A stretch of DNA of 64,000 nucleotides from Planktothrix paucivesiculata PCC 9631 (GTDB taxonomy: Bacteria > Cyanobacteriota > Cyanobacteriia > Cyanobacteriales > Microcoleaceae). Numbering within the stretch: position 1 is the first letter of the stretch; each line of letters starts with the position of its first letter. Made by a program: the position numbers and the translations under genes. Positions 47,001 to 56,843 of this stretch are shown piece by piece. The stretch covers positions 454,172-518,171 of the forward strand of contig NZ_LR735026.1 of the NCBI RefSeq assembly GCF_900009265.2. Direction: 5' to 3'. The notes below the pieces were generated by a model, which made no database searches, was not told the origin of the DNA, and was given only the letters and a program-made list of their open reading frames with translations.

Positions 47001-49236
47001 GATTTCTGGTTATTCCCGCGATCAACTGATCGGCAAAACCCATCGCCTGATTAATTCCGGCTACCATCATCCTTGCTTTTTTAAACAATTGTGGTGGACG
47101 ATTATCCAAGGGAAGGTTTGGCGCGGTGAAATTTGCAATCGAACTAAGAATGGCGATTTTTATTGGGTAGACAGTACCATTGTCCCCTTTTTAGATGGCC
47201 AGGGAAAACCGTTTCAGTATCTAGGGATTCGCTTTGATATTAGCGATCGCAAAAAAATTGAAGCCGAATTAGCTAAGAGTGAAGCCCAATTCCGAGGACT
47301 GGTAGAAGGAGCAAACGATGTCATTTGGTCTTTTGACCTGGAGGGCTTATATACCTACCTTTCACCCCAATTCGAGACGCTTTTTGGCTGGAAACCTAGT
47401 GAATGGATGGGTAAATCCTTTGTGGATCTGGTTCATCCTGATGATTTGGAAATCCTGATTAAAAATAATCACCAATATATCCTAGCCGGGGAAATATCCC
47501 ATAATCTTGAAATTCGACATCTTCACCGAGATGGTCATTATGTGTGGGTGAGAATTAGTGCGACAGCGATTAAAAATGAACAAGGAACAATAATTGGTCG
47601 TCAAGGAATTTTATCGGATATTAGCGATCTCAAACAGGCTGAAATTGGATTACAAGCGAGTGAAAATCGCTTCCGCCGTGTGTTTGCCTCTAATATTGTC
47701 GGCATGATGTTTACGGACTTTAGTGGGCAAATTATTGATGCAAATGATCGCTTTTTAGAAATTACTGGTTATAGCAGAGAAGATCTGAATAATCATCGGA
47801 TTAATTGGGCAGCAATCACCCCTCCCGAACACATTGCCAATGATTATAAGGCGATGGAATATCTGAGACTTTACGGAGCAATTGATCCCTGGGAAAAGGA
47901 ATATTATCGCCCTGATGGAAGTCGAATTCCTGTGCTGATTGGGGTAGCCCTACTTTCTGACAATCAAAACGATAGTAGTTGTGTTTGTGTGGTTGTGGAT
48001 ATTACGGATCGCAAACAATATGAAGTCCAACTGCAACAAACCAATCTGGAACTAGCCCGGGCGACCCGCATGAAAGATGAGTTTCTAGCGAATATGAGCC
48101 ATGAATTACGAACTCCCTTAAATGCGATTTTAGGAATGTCGGAAGCTCTCCAAGAGGAAATATTTGGCCCCCTGAATCAAAAACAACATCAGTCAGTACA
48201 AACTATTGAAAAAAGTGGGATTCATCTCCTGGCATTAATTAATGATATTCTCGATGTTGCTAAAATTGAATCGGGCAAAATTGAACTCAACTGCACCCCT
48301 ACCCCTATAACAGAATTGTGCGAGTCAAGTTTGATCTTTATTAAACAACAGGCCCTAAAAAAACGGATTTTAATTCAGACCGAAATTTCCCCTTATCTGC
48401 CTAATTTATTAATAGATGAACGGCGTATCCGTCAAGTTTTAATTAACTTACTAAATAACGCGATTAAATTTACTCCCGAAGGCGGTAGAGTCTCCTTAAC
48501 CGTTACATTTGAATCTTCAACGGAAACCGCTTTAAGCAATCATTATATTAGTTTTGCCGTCACCGATACGGGTATTGGTATTACTCCTGAAAATCTCGCT
48601 AAACTGTTTCAACCCTTTGTGCAAATTGATAGTGCTTTAAATCGTCAATATGCGGGGACAGGTTTAGGTCTTACCCTGGTCAAAAAAATTGTGGAAATGC
48701 ACGGTGGGGAGGTAGAAGTTAAGAGCACAATTAATCTCGGTAGTTGTTTTACCTTCCGTCTTCCTTGTCAAGATTTGCTGTTACTAACTCCTCAATCTTC
48801 CCAGGAAACCGCAATCAATTTAGATCCAAATTCTACAACCCAAGTCTTAGAAAAATTTCCTGTAATTCTGTTAGCAGAAGATCATGAAGCTAATATTATT
48901 ACTATCTCTCGTTATCTGAAGGCGAAAGGATACCAAATCATCTTAGCGGAAAATGGTCAAGAGGCAATTGATCAGGCTAAATTACACAAGCCAGATTTAA
49001 TTTTAATGGATATTCAGATGCCTATTATGGATGGTTTAGAAGCAATTCAACGGATTCGTGAGGACAGCGATCACAAACTAGCTAATATACCCATTATTGC
49101 CCTCACAGCCTTAGCAATGACCAGCGACAAACAAAAATGCTTAGAAGCAGGTGCAAATGACTATTTGACTAAACCTGTTAAACTCAGTCAACTCACAAGT
49201 ACAATTCAACAAATATTAGCCCAAGGGAAAAACTAA
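44050..49236 (+). CDS. Large hybrid sensor kinase (CBS, GAF, PAS, kinase, receiver)
   Basis: This 1728-residue protein has four CBS repeats in the first 310 residues, a short coiled coil, a GAF domain (about 345-505), a PAS domain (about 520-645), a weaker sensor block and then four more PAS domains (about 815-1330). The kinase core has His1351 in NMSHELRTPLNAILGM, N-box NLLNNAIKFTPEGG, DTGIGI and GTGLGL. A C-terminal receiver ends the chain with phospho-Asp1654 in LILMDIQMPIMDGLEA. CBS domains usually bind adenosine nucleotides. It precedes the NOS gene by 133 bases on the same strand. Confidence 0.92.
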   Translation: MLTSLTSASAITQTELRSAIVRNPLIVAPDTTVRDAIAQMSGLHTVCSTSTTGDNRPEELHLEARSSCVLIAENQKLLGILTERDVVRLSTEKRSLESLLVREVMAHPVVTLYESAFADLFLAINLLKQHRIRHLPILNDQDQIVGLLTHETLRQTSRPADLLRLRLVAEVMIANVVSVSPDSPILQIAELMAKHRVSSVVIVQEQDGLFIPIGFVTERDLVQCQALNLDLETCMADQVMNISVFPVRKDDSLWVVQQIMEQHLIRHLVVTGEEGELLGIITQTSILQALNPLELYKLAEVLEQKVLRLEAEKIELLTHRNLELERQVEERTAILKAKAKQEELITNLATQIRSSLNLSEILKTTVEQIRSHLNCDRTVIWQLQTDSSVIVVAEASSSQDVYDLGTQTTDPCFSDWIDVYTHGRVRVVPDIYTTPMTDCHRQSLEDLQIRAKIIVPILQGQTLWGLLVASESNKPRQWLTEEITLLQQLATQVAIAIQQATAYQQIETELAEKRKIEAALIESQNRYITLAAAVPVGIFRTDTQGNCIYVNTSWCSLTGLTPSEAIGGGWTQAIHPQDRDKIVSEWYFAVHENRPFQLEYRYQRPDGLITWVFGQAIGERDINGEIIGYVGTATDITERKQDSEILENLIEGTSAVTGEDFFPAMAEHISKAFELDRIVITELRNGVFCKLVDFSNHQFQADHVNEDFEELYVKSDLGLALQNQAGESLGYIAIWNKTLKNSSNLGKIIDILRVFATRAEAEIERLRVTEALQQRNQELRQAQSSLEEFNLSLESLVRQQTKEVLNLNILQKAILDGADYSIISTDLQGVIQTFNAGAEKMLGYRAEEVIGKVTPEIFHDRAEVEAHAQDLSQKLGQTLKPGFDLLVSRSQKSLINEKEWTHIRKDGSRFPVLVSVTALHDLQGKIIGYLGIGKDITQSKQAELEREKLLQELSAFKLGLDQAAIVSITNIQGVITYVNDRFCEISGYSRDQLIGKTHRLINSGYHHPCFFKQLWWTIIQGKVWRGEICNRTKNGDFYWVDSTIVPFLDGQGKPFQYLGIRFDISDRKKIEAELAKSEAQFRGLVEGANDVIWSFDLEGLYTYLSPQFETLFGWKPSEWMGKSFVDLVHPDDLEILIKNNHQYILAGEISHNLEIRHLHRDGHYVWVRISATAIKNEQGTIIGRQGILSDISDLKQAEIGLQASENRFRRVFASNIVGMMFTDFSGQIIDANDRFLEITGYSREDLNNHRINWAAITPPEHIANDYKAMEYLRLYGAIDPWEKEYYRPDGSRIPVLIGVALLSDNQNDSSCVCVVVDITDRKQYEVQLQQTNLELARATRMKDEFLANMSHELRTPLNAILGMSEALQEEIFGPLNQKQHQSVQTIEKSGIHLLALINDILDVAKIESGKIELNCTPTPITELCESSLIFIKQQALKKRILIQTEISPYLPNLLIDERRIRQVLINLLNNAIKFTPEGGRVSLTVTFESSTETALSNHYISFAVTDTGIGITPENLAKLFQPFVQIDSALNRQYAGTGLGLTLVKKIVEMHGGEVEVKSTINLGSCFTFRLPCQDLLLLTPQSSQETAINLDPNSTTQVLEKFPVILLAEDHEANIITISRYLKAKGYQIILAENGQEAIDQAKLHKPDLILMDIQMPIMDGLEAIQRIREDSDHKLANIPIIALTALAMTSDKQKCLEAGANDYLTKPVKLSQLTSTIQQILAQGKN

Positions 49237-49369
49237 TCAATATGTTATCTATTTACCTCGTTGAGAAATATAAAGAGACTTTTATCGAATTAGCACCGGA
49301 TTTTGAGATAGATTATATAAGGATGTTGCACAACTGTCCTAGTTCCAGTCCTCGTTTACCGCTATCAAG

Positions 49370-52300
49370 ATGCACGATCTTCAAACCCTGAACACTCAAC
49401 GAATTCTCCATCTCACTGAAGTTTCTGCAACGGACTTGCCCATTGCCAACCGATACAAGTATAAGTGCCGAGTGCAGGTCATTTCTAATGAGGGGGAGAC
49501 TGGACTACAAAAAGATCTATTGGCTCGAATGCAGCCCAACTGGTTAGTGGATTTGAAGAATCAGGGAGACTGCACCATTGCCATTACCCTATGTTATCGG
49601 GAAGGAGACATGACCCATCCCTGGCAAGATGCGGGAACCGTGACATTTGGGACGGAAAATTGTTTCAATGGCGATCGCAATGCGGAACTGGAATTTCCCA
49701 TCACCACCTGGGAACAAGCACCCAAGTTAAACTTGAAAGTACGCCTCACCCAAAGTAGTAGCCAGGGTAGTAGTAGCACCGTTACCGTATGGAATCGGCA
49801 AAAGCAATCTCGTCGGCATACCCCATTAGAAAAGGTGGGCGTTGAACTTCCCCAACCTGCTACCCTCACACCCCAGGACGAGGTAATTATCAAAGACATC
49901 TGGAATAAGTTGCGGGCGTGGAAAGAGTTACAAATGGAAAAATTCCTCAAGCGTCTGTTGCTAGAAGAACCAGAACTTGAGTATTTGTTTGGGGAAGCGA
50001 TCGATAGTATTAGCGACTTTTTCTATGAGTTGTTCGACTGTGCCATTCACCAACTCCAACCCGAAACTCAAGTGATTGTGGGTGAACCTTTGATGGGTGT
50101 TCCCCCAGAAGGCGAACATGGGTTTAAAACCATTGCCGAATATGGGAATTTCTTTGCCGATGCGGGACTGCGCCCGGAACATTGGATCAAAGCCCGCCAG
50201 GTGTGGATGTGGATGTTGCCGTCCATTCCCTATTTAGAAGAATATGATCGGGAAGATTTAATGCAAGGGGAGAATTCGGCCCTCTACAAATTTTTTAATA
50301 CTTATATTATTCTGCCTATGGTGGAAACCCTCCATCAGTATGAAGCCGCATTACCCCCGGAATTGTTACAGGAAATGGCAGCCTGCTGGGAGATCTTTAG
50401 CCAGAACAAGCAACAAATGGGGATGGAATTTTATCAAATTCTGTTTGAGAAATATCCCTTTGTCTTGCCTATTTTTGGACGGGCTGATATGGATTATTTA
50501 TCCTTACATTTATTCCAAGCCCTAGAATTTTTGGTACGTTGTCTGAGAACGGGTAGCAGTGATGAGATGTTGCAAGAACTCCGGTTTTTAGGACAGGTTC
50601 ACAGCTTTGCCGACGTACCGACCTGTGCCTATCCGGCGATCTCAGAAACCCTATTTGTTCTGTTTGAACGGTACTTGCCCAACTTTACCCCCGAATTGCG
50701 TCAAGGGTGGCAGATCTTGCTTGATCGGATCATCAATGTGGTTAGAATGCCCATGGTCAATCAAGAACGGGTACTAAAAAAAGCCAAACAGTTTCTCAAT
50801 TTGATTTCCTCTGAACAGGCTTGGGAAGTAGAGGATAGGGAACGTCGCTGGAAAGAAATTCAGGAGGAAGTCAAAGCCACGGGAACCTATACCCATACCT
50901 ATGAAGAAGTCGCCTATGGGACTCAGGTGGCCTGGCGTAATGCTTCTAAATGTGTGGGGCGAATTGCTTGGAATAATATGGTGGTGCGCGATCGCCGTCA
51001 TATCAGTGACCCCGATGAAATGTTCCGCGAACTTCAGGAACACGCCCAATTTGCGGCCAATGGGGGCAACCTACAAATCACCATGACGGTATTTCGACCC
51101 CGACAGCCGAAGGAACGCTGGGGGCCGAGGATTTGGAATTCTCAACTGTTCCGTTATGCCGCCTATCGGCAGCCCGATGGTAGTATTTTAGGCGATCCGG
51201 CGAATCTGGATCTCACCACTGCGATTATCAACTTTGGCTGGGAACCTCCCCAACCCTGTACCGCTTACGATATTCTGCCCTTGGTGATTGAGCTTCCGGG
51301 TCAAACTCCCAAGATGTATCACTGGAAACCGGAGGAAGTGCTAGAAGTGGAGATTGAACATCCCACCGTCCCAGAGTTCAAAGCCATTGGGATGCGTTGG
51401 TATGCTATTCCCGCCATTAGTAACTTCTCCGTTCATATTGGCGGGGTTCATTATGGCTGTATGCCCTTCAATGGCTGGTATATGGATACTGAGATTATGC
51501 GGGATTTCCTCGATGAGTACCGCTACAACAAAATTGAGGAAATTGCCCAGGTTTTGAAACTCGATACCAGTTCGGAACAAACGTTGTGGCGCGATCGGGC
51601 GGCTTTAGAACTGAATACGGCGATCCTCTATTCCTTCCAAAAAGCCAAGGTAACCATGGTAGATCACCAAACCGCCTCTCGCCAATTTCTCACCCATGAC
51701 CTCCGGGAAAAGAAAGCCGGACGGGAATGTCCTGGGGATTGGGGTTGGGTGGTTCCGGCGGCGGGGGGGAGTGCCTGTCCGGTGTGGCATCACCAGATGC
51801 GAGATTTTTACCTGGAGCCCGCCTATCATCACGCAGCCGACCGTTGGGGCGTTGAAGACGGATTAGATTTGGAAAAACTCACGGTTGTTGCCGATGAGCA
51901 GGGCGATAAACAGGATCGGATTTTGATTTTGTATGCCTCAGAAACCGGAACGGCGGAAGGTTTTGCCCGGAAAGCCGCCCGTCAACTCAGTCGTTACCGT
52001 CCGCAGGTGATGGCACTGAATGAATATAACACCGATACTCTGGCATCGGAAAAGCTGTTATTGGTTGTGACTTCGACCTTTGGCAATGGGGAAATGCCCA
52101 GCAACGGGAAGCGATTTCTCCAATGGTTACAACAACAGCCCCGGGCCTCCCTCAACGGTCTGAGTTATTCGGTTTTGGGGATTGGCAGTACGGTGTATGA
52201 ACAGTTCTGTGCCGCTGGGGTTTCCGTCGATAAGGCACTGGCAAAAGCCGGGGCAAACTGTATTGTACCGATACATAAAGCCGATGAAATTAAAGGACAG

Positions 52301-54544
52301 GCTGATACCTTTAAGCAGTGGTTGGGTTTAGTCTCCCGTGTCATGGGTGAAGATACCACTTCTGCTAGTACCGCCACCGATAGCCCTAAACTCACCGTGA
52401 CGTTTCTGGCTGAAGCCCTACTCGCCCCCACCACCGGGGAACGGGGTATGGCGGTTCCCCTGGTTGCCAATCAAGAACTCCTGCAAGAAGTGGTTGCTGG
52501 GAGTCGTTCGACCCGCTTAATTGTCTTTGACTTGACCGATACGGATCTGCAATATGAAACCGGGGATCACGTGGCGGTGTATCCTGCTAATCCCCCGGAG
52601 TTGGTGCAGCGATTGTGCGATCGCCTGAATCTCAATGCTGACAGTTACTTCACGGCTGAATATAGGACTGCTAGTGGGGAAGCGTTAGACGATCAAACCC
52701 CCGTTACCGTTCCTAATACGGTTAATCAAGTCCTATCTGAAGATCTGGATCTGGCATTGCGCGAACCCTTGAGCGAGTTACTCGCCTATCTCTATTCTGT
52801 GGTGCAGAACCCCCAGGAAAAATATCGCCTGGAAACCTGGTTAGAAATTCTACGCCAGGGGGATGAAAACGCCGATAGCATCGCCCTCAAGAAGAACCTT
52901 ATGGATAATTTGATGAGCGTGGTGGATCTGCTGGACGAATTTCCTTCGGCTTCGATTGAACTGGCCCCCCTGCTGGAACTGTTACCCAAGCAAAAACCCC
53001 GGCTTTATTCTATTTCCTCCTGTCCCCTGCTCCATCCCCGACGAATTCAAATCACCGTGGGTGTGCTACAAGTGACAACCGATGCGGGGAAAGTGCGTCA
53101 AGGACTGTGTTCTAATTATCTGGCTGGACTGCAACCGAGTTCCTCGGTGAGAATCGGGGTTCTAACCTCTGCTTTCCGCCCCCCGACGGACTCCCAGGCT
53201 CCGATTTTGATGGTGGGGCCAGGAACGGGGGTGTCTCCTCTAATTGCTTTCCTGCAACATCGGGAAGCGTTACAAAACCAAGGAATCAGCTTGGGTGAAG
53301 CACACCTTTATTTTGGCTGTCGGAATCCTAGTGATTTTATTTATCAGGAACAGTTGCAAGTTTGGCGCGATCGCAACGTTCTTACCGGGTTAGAAGTGGC
53401 ATTCTCGCGGTTAGGTGAACAAAAGCAATATGTACAGAACCTGATGGAACAGCAACCCGAAAAGATCTGGCAAATTCTCAGCCATCCCCAGTGTCATTAT
53501 TATGTTTGTGGCGACGCAAAGATGGCGGATGATGTGTTTGCGGTGATGATGGCGATCGCGAAACAGCAAGGAAAACTCACCCATACGGAAAGTGTCCTAT
53601 TCTTCGACCGGATGAAGCAAGAAAAACGCTTCTTTACCGATGTTTGGGGGGTGCAGTTGAACTTTAAGGAAACCATTAGTCAAGTCCAAAAAGACAATTA
53701 TTCTAAAGCCGAACTCTGGCTGAATCGCATTAAAGATTCTGTAGATGCTTACAACCCAGAGTCAAACCCCATCTTTTACGAAACCCTCCAAAAGCATTTT
53801 CCCGGTGCTCTACCCATGCCCGCCTATGTGCAAATGACTTACGAGGCGTTGGGTGCTTACGGTTTTGATGACAAAAACACGATGGGAATGACCACACTGT
53901 GTCGAGATGAAATCACCGAGCCGTTTTCGGCGGAAGTGATCCGAACCTGGGGAGAATCGTTTAATTGCTCTAGTTTGGCGGGGTTTGTGATCATGGGCAA
54001 AACCGCTTTAGGTGCTGCGATTGACCATGTGCCGATTATAGATGACAAAAGGCGGTTTGTCTTTTATGCGATGCCTCACATTGCCATTTCTAAAGATGGG
54101 GAAGTGGGCAAAGTCTACCGCTATGGGATTCAAAAAGTTTCTCATGCTTGTGGTGCATTGGAGGTGATCGTTAAAGAACTGTTATCCGGTCAGATTAAGT
54201 TAGAGATGGATATGCAGGATGTCGAACAAACGATCGTTCGTCAAAAGATTCTGTCTGCTATTCGTTATGGAGACAAACCTGATTTAGTCGAAATTACCAA
54301 ATTAGCCGCTCAAATTATCTCTAAAGATATCGAAAATCTGTTTAGTATTGTAGACAAATCGGTATTTCAATATGCCATTATGACTGCAATTGAAATTCAC
54401 GGGCCCATGAATACAAACTGGGTTTATCCCCTAGAGTTTTATGTGGTGGGTAACGATATTCCGGGGGGGAAAGAACACCTGACGGTTTTCGAGGATGTCC
54501 AACAGGAGCAACAGTTGATCATGCAACCTAGTACAATCAGTTAG
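49370..54544 (+). CDS. Nitric oxide synthase with double globin and LCIB-like C-terminus
   Basis: This 1724-residue protein is a multidomain NOS. Residues 1-160 are beta-rich and unrecognised. Two globin-like domains follow: about 165-335, where a Phe stands at the proximal-His place before GLRPEHW, and about 340-485, where His411 in [11 protein letters not shown] is kept. The NOS oxygenase is about 490-845: heme-ligand Cys528 in [10 protein letters not shown], and substrate Glu708 in GWYMDTEI. Then come FMN (SETGTAEG, about 850-990), FAD (RLYSISSC) and NADPH ([21 protein letters not shown]) domains to about 1415. The last 300 residues resemble LCIB-type beta-carbonic anhydrases, with Cys1511, Asp1513, His1570 and Cys1594 in TTLCRDE, AMPHIAI and SHACG. 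No calmodulin-type linker is seen. NOS makes NO and citrulline from arginine with O2 and NADPH; the C-terminal role is inferred. Confidence 0.9.
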   Translation: MHDLQTLNTQRILHLTEVSATDLPIANRYKYKCRVQVISNEGETGLQKDLLARMQPNWLVDLKNQGDCTIAITLCYREGDMTHPWQDAGTVTFGTENCFNGDRNAELEFPITTWEQAPKLNLKVRLTQSSSQGSSSTVTVWNRQKQSRRHTPLEKVGVELPQPATLTPQDEVIIKDIWNKLRAWKELQMEKFLKRLLLEEPELEYLFGEAIDSISDFFYELFDCAIHQLQPETQVIVGEPLMGVPPEGEHGFKTIAEYGNFFADAGLRPEHWIKARQVWMWMLPSIPYLEEYDREDLMQGENSALYKFFNTYIILPMVETLHQYEAALPPELLQEMAACWEIFSQNKQQMGMEFYQILFEKYPFVLPIFGRADMDYLSLHLFQALEFLVRCLRTGSSDEMLQELRFLGQVHSFADVPTCAYPAISETLFVLFERYLPNFTPELRQGWQILLDRIINVVRMPMVNQERVLKKAKQFLNLISSEQAWEVEDRERRWKEIQEEVKATGTYTHTYEEVAYGTQVAWRNASKCVGRIAWNNMVVRDRRHISDPDEMFRELQEHAQFAANGGNLQITMTVFRPRQPKERWGPRIWNSQLFRYAAYRQPDGSILGDPANLDLTTAIINFGWEPPQPCTAYDILPLVIELPGQTPKMYHWKPEEVLEVEIEHPTVPEFKAIGMRWYAIPAISNFSVHIGGVHYGCMPFNGWYMDTEIMRDFLDEYRYNKIEEIAQVLKLDTSSEQTLWRDRAALELNTAILYSFQKAKVTMVDHQTASRQFLTHDLREKKAGRECPGDWGWVVPAAGGSACPVWHHQMRDFYLEPAYHHAADRWGVEDGLDLEKLTVVADEQGDKQDRILILYASETGTAEGFARKAARQLSRYRPQVMALNEYNTDTLASEKLLLVVTSTFGNGEMPSNGKRFLQWLQQQPRASLNGLSYSVLGIGSTVYEQFCAAGVSVDKALAKAGANCIVPIHKADEIKGQADTFKQWLGLVSRVMGEDTTSASTATDSPKLTVTFLAEALLAPTTGERGMAVPLVANQELLQEVVAGSRSTRLIVFDLTDTDLQYETGDHVAVYPANPPELVQRLCDRLNLNADSYFTAEYRTASGEALDDQTPVTVPNTVNQVLSEDLDLALREPLSELLAYLYSVVQNPQEKYRLETWLEILRQGDENADSIALKKNLMDNLMSVVDLLDEFPSASIELAPLLELLPKQKPRLYSISSCPLLHPRRIQITVGVLQVTTDAGKVRQGLCSNYLAGLQPSSSVRIGVLTSAFRPPTDSQAPILMVGPGTGVSPLIAFLQHREALQNQGISLGEAHLYFGCRNPSDFIYQEQLQVWRDRNVLTGLEVAFSRLGEQKQYVQNLMEQQPEKIWQILSHPQCHYYVCGDAKMADDVFAVMMAIAKQQGKLTHTESVLFFDRMKQEKRFFTDVWGVQLNFKETISQVQKDNYSKAELWLNRIKDSVDAYNPESNPIFYETLQKHFPGALPMPAYVQMTYEALGAYGFDDKNTMGMTTLCRDEITEPFSAEVIRTWGESFNCSSLAGFVIMGKTALGAAIDHVPIIDDKRRFVFYAMPHIAISKDGEVGKVYRYGIQKVSHACGALEVIVKELLSGQIKLEMDMQDVEQTIVRQKILSAIRYGDKPDLVEITKLAAQIISKDIENLFSIVDKSVFQYAIMTAIEIHGPMNTNWVYPLEFYVVGNDIPGGKEHLTVFEDVQQEQQLIMQPSTIS

Positions 54545-54604
54545 TTTAAACTGATTTTTAGATGGGGTGTAACACAATCTGTTCCCTAGCGCGTAGTGCT
54601 ATAG

Positions 54605-56080
54605 TTACATTAAATCCGTGAGGATTTTTGCTACTTGATTGAGTTGTTGAGTGCTAATTTTAGTTTGACTAATCCCAGCAGCCGTCTCCCCTGCCCCTTG
54701 ATTAATACTGTTGATCACCTCAACAATCTGCTGAATAGCGATATCTTGTTGCTTAATATTCATAGCGATTTGCTGTGAATTTAAGACCATGTTATTAACA
54801 GAAGATGATACTTTTTCAAAAGTTAAGACCGTTGTTTTAGCCATTTGCATGATGTCGTTTACTGTGTCAGTTCCTTCTGTTGTCACTTTAATCGTTGAAT
54901 TAATGGAATTTTTAATCTCTTGTACAAGAACATTAATTTGGTAAGCAGAGTGTTTGCTCTGATCTGCTAGTTTACGGATCTCCGAAGCCACCACCCCAAA
55001 TCCCTGGCCCTGTTCCCCTGCCCGTACTGCTTCAATGGCTGCATTTAACGCCAGGAGATTCGTCTGTATGGCAATATTGCTGACTAAACTGGAGATTGTG
55101 CCGATTTCAAGGGTCTGTTTTTCTAAGTCTTGGGTTTGCTGAACAATTCTCTCGGAATTGGTTTTTATGGCCGCAATTCCTTGTACAGAGAGTTCTACTG
55201 CTTGGTAGCCTTCCTGGGTCAATGACAATACTTGATTGCCACTGGCAGAGGTGGTTTCTGCTTGAGTTGCCATTTGCCTAGATGATGTGGCTAATTCATT
55301 GACCGTAGCGGTGGTTTGATTGACTGAGATTGATTGTTGATAGGTGATTCTTTCTTGTTCTTCGATGGTGGTGGCAATCTGGGAGGAACTAGCAGTAATA
55401 TCGAGGGAGATTTTCTCGATGGGCTGTATGATTCCTTGTTGAATAAACCGAATGCTGATACCAATTAGTCCTAGGATAATAATAGTTCCGGTAAGTGTGG
55501 CAATCCTGGAAAATTGTTCTGCCTGTTGCAATTCTTTTTGTCGATCTTCGAGTAGCTGATTTTCGACTTGGTACATTTCAATAAGTTTGACTCTAATTTC
55601 ATCCATTATTTTTTTTCCTTGGCCTGAGAGGACAAGGTTTCTTAACTCTTGCTCCTTATTACTCCGTTTGAGGTTAATCGTCGTAGTTAATTCATCAACT
55701 TTATCCTTGATTAATAACTCTATTTGATCTAATCTTTCAAGTTGTTCTGGATTATCTGAAATCAAGTTTTTTAATTCTATTTTTACGGAGTCTTGATTTT
55801 TAAGTCCCTCAAGATAGGATTCCAGAAATTCTTCCTTTCCTGTGAAAATAAACCCCCTCTGTCCAGTCTCAGCATCGACTAAAAATTTTTCTAATGATCT
55901 TATACGAATCTTGACTTCATTGGTATGGTTAACCCAATTCATTGTTCTGACTACAGCTTGACTGTTAAGGTAAAAAATCAGACTCAGTGTTAAATTAAGG
56001 AGAGCAATAGCTCCTAAACTTATGGGGATAACTAGCCCAAGTTTCCACCGGCTTTTTTGAAATTCTTTACTGATTTGCAT
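54605..56080 (-). CDS. Methyl-accepting chemotaxis protein with CHASE3 sensor
   Basis: This 491-residue receptor has two membrane helices (about 16-38 and 193-214) around a CHASE3-like helical sensor ([20 protein letters not shown]). The cytoplasmic part carries the signalling tip with [20 protein letters not shown], the core for CheA/CheW contact, and glutamine/glutamate methylation regions. In filamentous cyanobacteria such receptors control gliding or pilus-based motion. It converges with the NOS gene with about 60 bases between stops. Confidence 0.9.
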   Translation of the reverse strand: MQISKEFQKSRWKLGLVIPISLGAIALLNLTLSLIFYLNSQAVVRTMNWVNHTNEVKIRIRSLEKFLVDAETGQRGFIFTGKEEFLESYLEGLKNQDSVKIELKNLISDNPEQLERLDQIELLIKDKVDELTTTINLKRSNKEQELRNLVLSGQGKKIMDEIRVKLIEMYQVENQLLEDRQKELQQAEQFSRIATLTGTIIILGLIGISIRFIQQGIIQPIEKISLDITASSSQIATTIEEQERITYQQSISVNQTTATVNELATSSRQMATQAETTSASGNQVLSLTQEGYQAVELSVQGIAAIKTNSERIVQQTQDLEKQTLEIGTISSLVSNIAIQTNLLALNAAIEAVRAGEQGQGFGVVASEIRKLADQSKHSAYQINVLVQEIKNSINSTIKVTTEGTDTVNDIMQMAKTTVLTFEKVSSSVNNMVLNSQQIAMNIKQQDIAIQQIVEVINSINQGAGETAAGISQTKISTQQLNQVAKILTDLM

Positions 56081-56236
56081 AACCTGAATGTTTGCCTTCT
56101 CAATAATTTCAGCGACTTTATACTAAATTCAGTCATTAGGGAGGACTTTTCTGGATGTGACTAACATTAATAGAGGTTTAACCCTACTCTAAATTATAGA
56201 ATCTTTGCTCAAGCTATTTGCAAATGTAACAAAAGT

Positions 56237-56389
56237 ATGGAAATACAACCCAAGGAAATTAGGCGTTATGTTAGATTCGATGGAAAAATACCTTTTGATC
56301 AATGGTTTAATCGTTTGCGCGATCGCCAAGCTCAGTATAGAATAGACTTCAGAAAATGCTTAACAGTTTACCATACCAACCCTTTCTGA
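56237..56389 (+). pseudogene. Truncated HigB/RelE-like toxin
   Basis: The frame starts MEIQPKEIRRYVRFDGKIPF and DQWFNRLRDRQAQYR, the N-terminus of phage-derived Gp49-like/HigB toxins, then jumps to IDF, as if LRIDFGPGYR followed a deletion, and ends after 50 residues (intact ones have about 100). It overlaps the start of the antitoxin-like gene. It is unlikely to be toxic. Confidence 0.65.
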
Positions 56390-56793
56390 TCTCACGACTT
56401 CAAGACCTGACCTATGCAGCAGGTTACATCGAAACTTGTTTACTAGAAACTTCTCCAGAACCGGAATTATTAAAACTGGTTTTAAGTGATATTTCTGAAG
56501 CATTAGCACCGCAAACTATGACCCCAGAAGAAGCTAAACAACATTTAGCAGAGTTGGACGAAGTATTATCAAAAACAGGACAGGAAGCAATTTATAGTTT
56601 AGGGTTTTGGCTAAAATCTTTAGGATTAAAATTATCTGTCAATGTATACCAACTAAACTCAAGTAAATTAGACTCACAAACTCCCGTTTTACAAGAATTA
56701 TTATCTAACCCAAAAAAGAAGGATAAAATACAAAATATGCTTGAATTATCTGCATTATCATTTAGTCCGCGCAGGCGGACTTTGTTTGTGTAG
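56356..56793 (+). CDS. HigA-like antitoxin, altered
   Basis: This 145-residue protein begins like an addiction-module antidote (LISRLQDLTYAAGYIETCLLE, LKLVLSDISEAL), but the usual helix-turn-helix is shortened and the C-terminus (about 85-145) is unlike the family. It overlaps the truncated toxin frame. The pair looks like a broken toxin-antitoxin locus. Residual DNA binding is possible but unproven. Confidence 0.5.
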   Translation: MLNSLPYQPFLISRLQDLTYAAGYIETCLLETSPEPELLKLVLSDISEALAPQTMTPEEAKQHLAELDEVLSKTGQEAIYSLGFWLKSLGLKLSVNVYQLNSSKLDSQTPVLQELLSNPKKKDKIQNMLELSALSFSPRRRTLFV

Positions 56794-56843
56794 CTGCGAA
56801 TTCTATTCGCTATTCTATTCTATTCACCCCAAACAAAAAGGGT

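Noticed and set aside
49242..49391. Short 49-codon frame between the hybrid kinase and the NOS
   Set aside because: It has no ribosome site, overlaps the NOS start and resembles no known protein.
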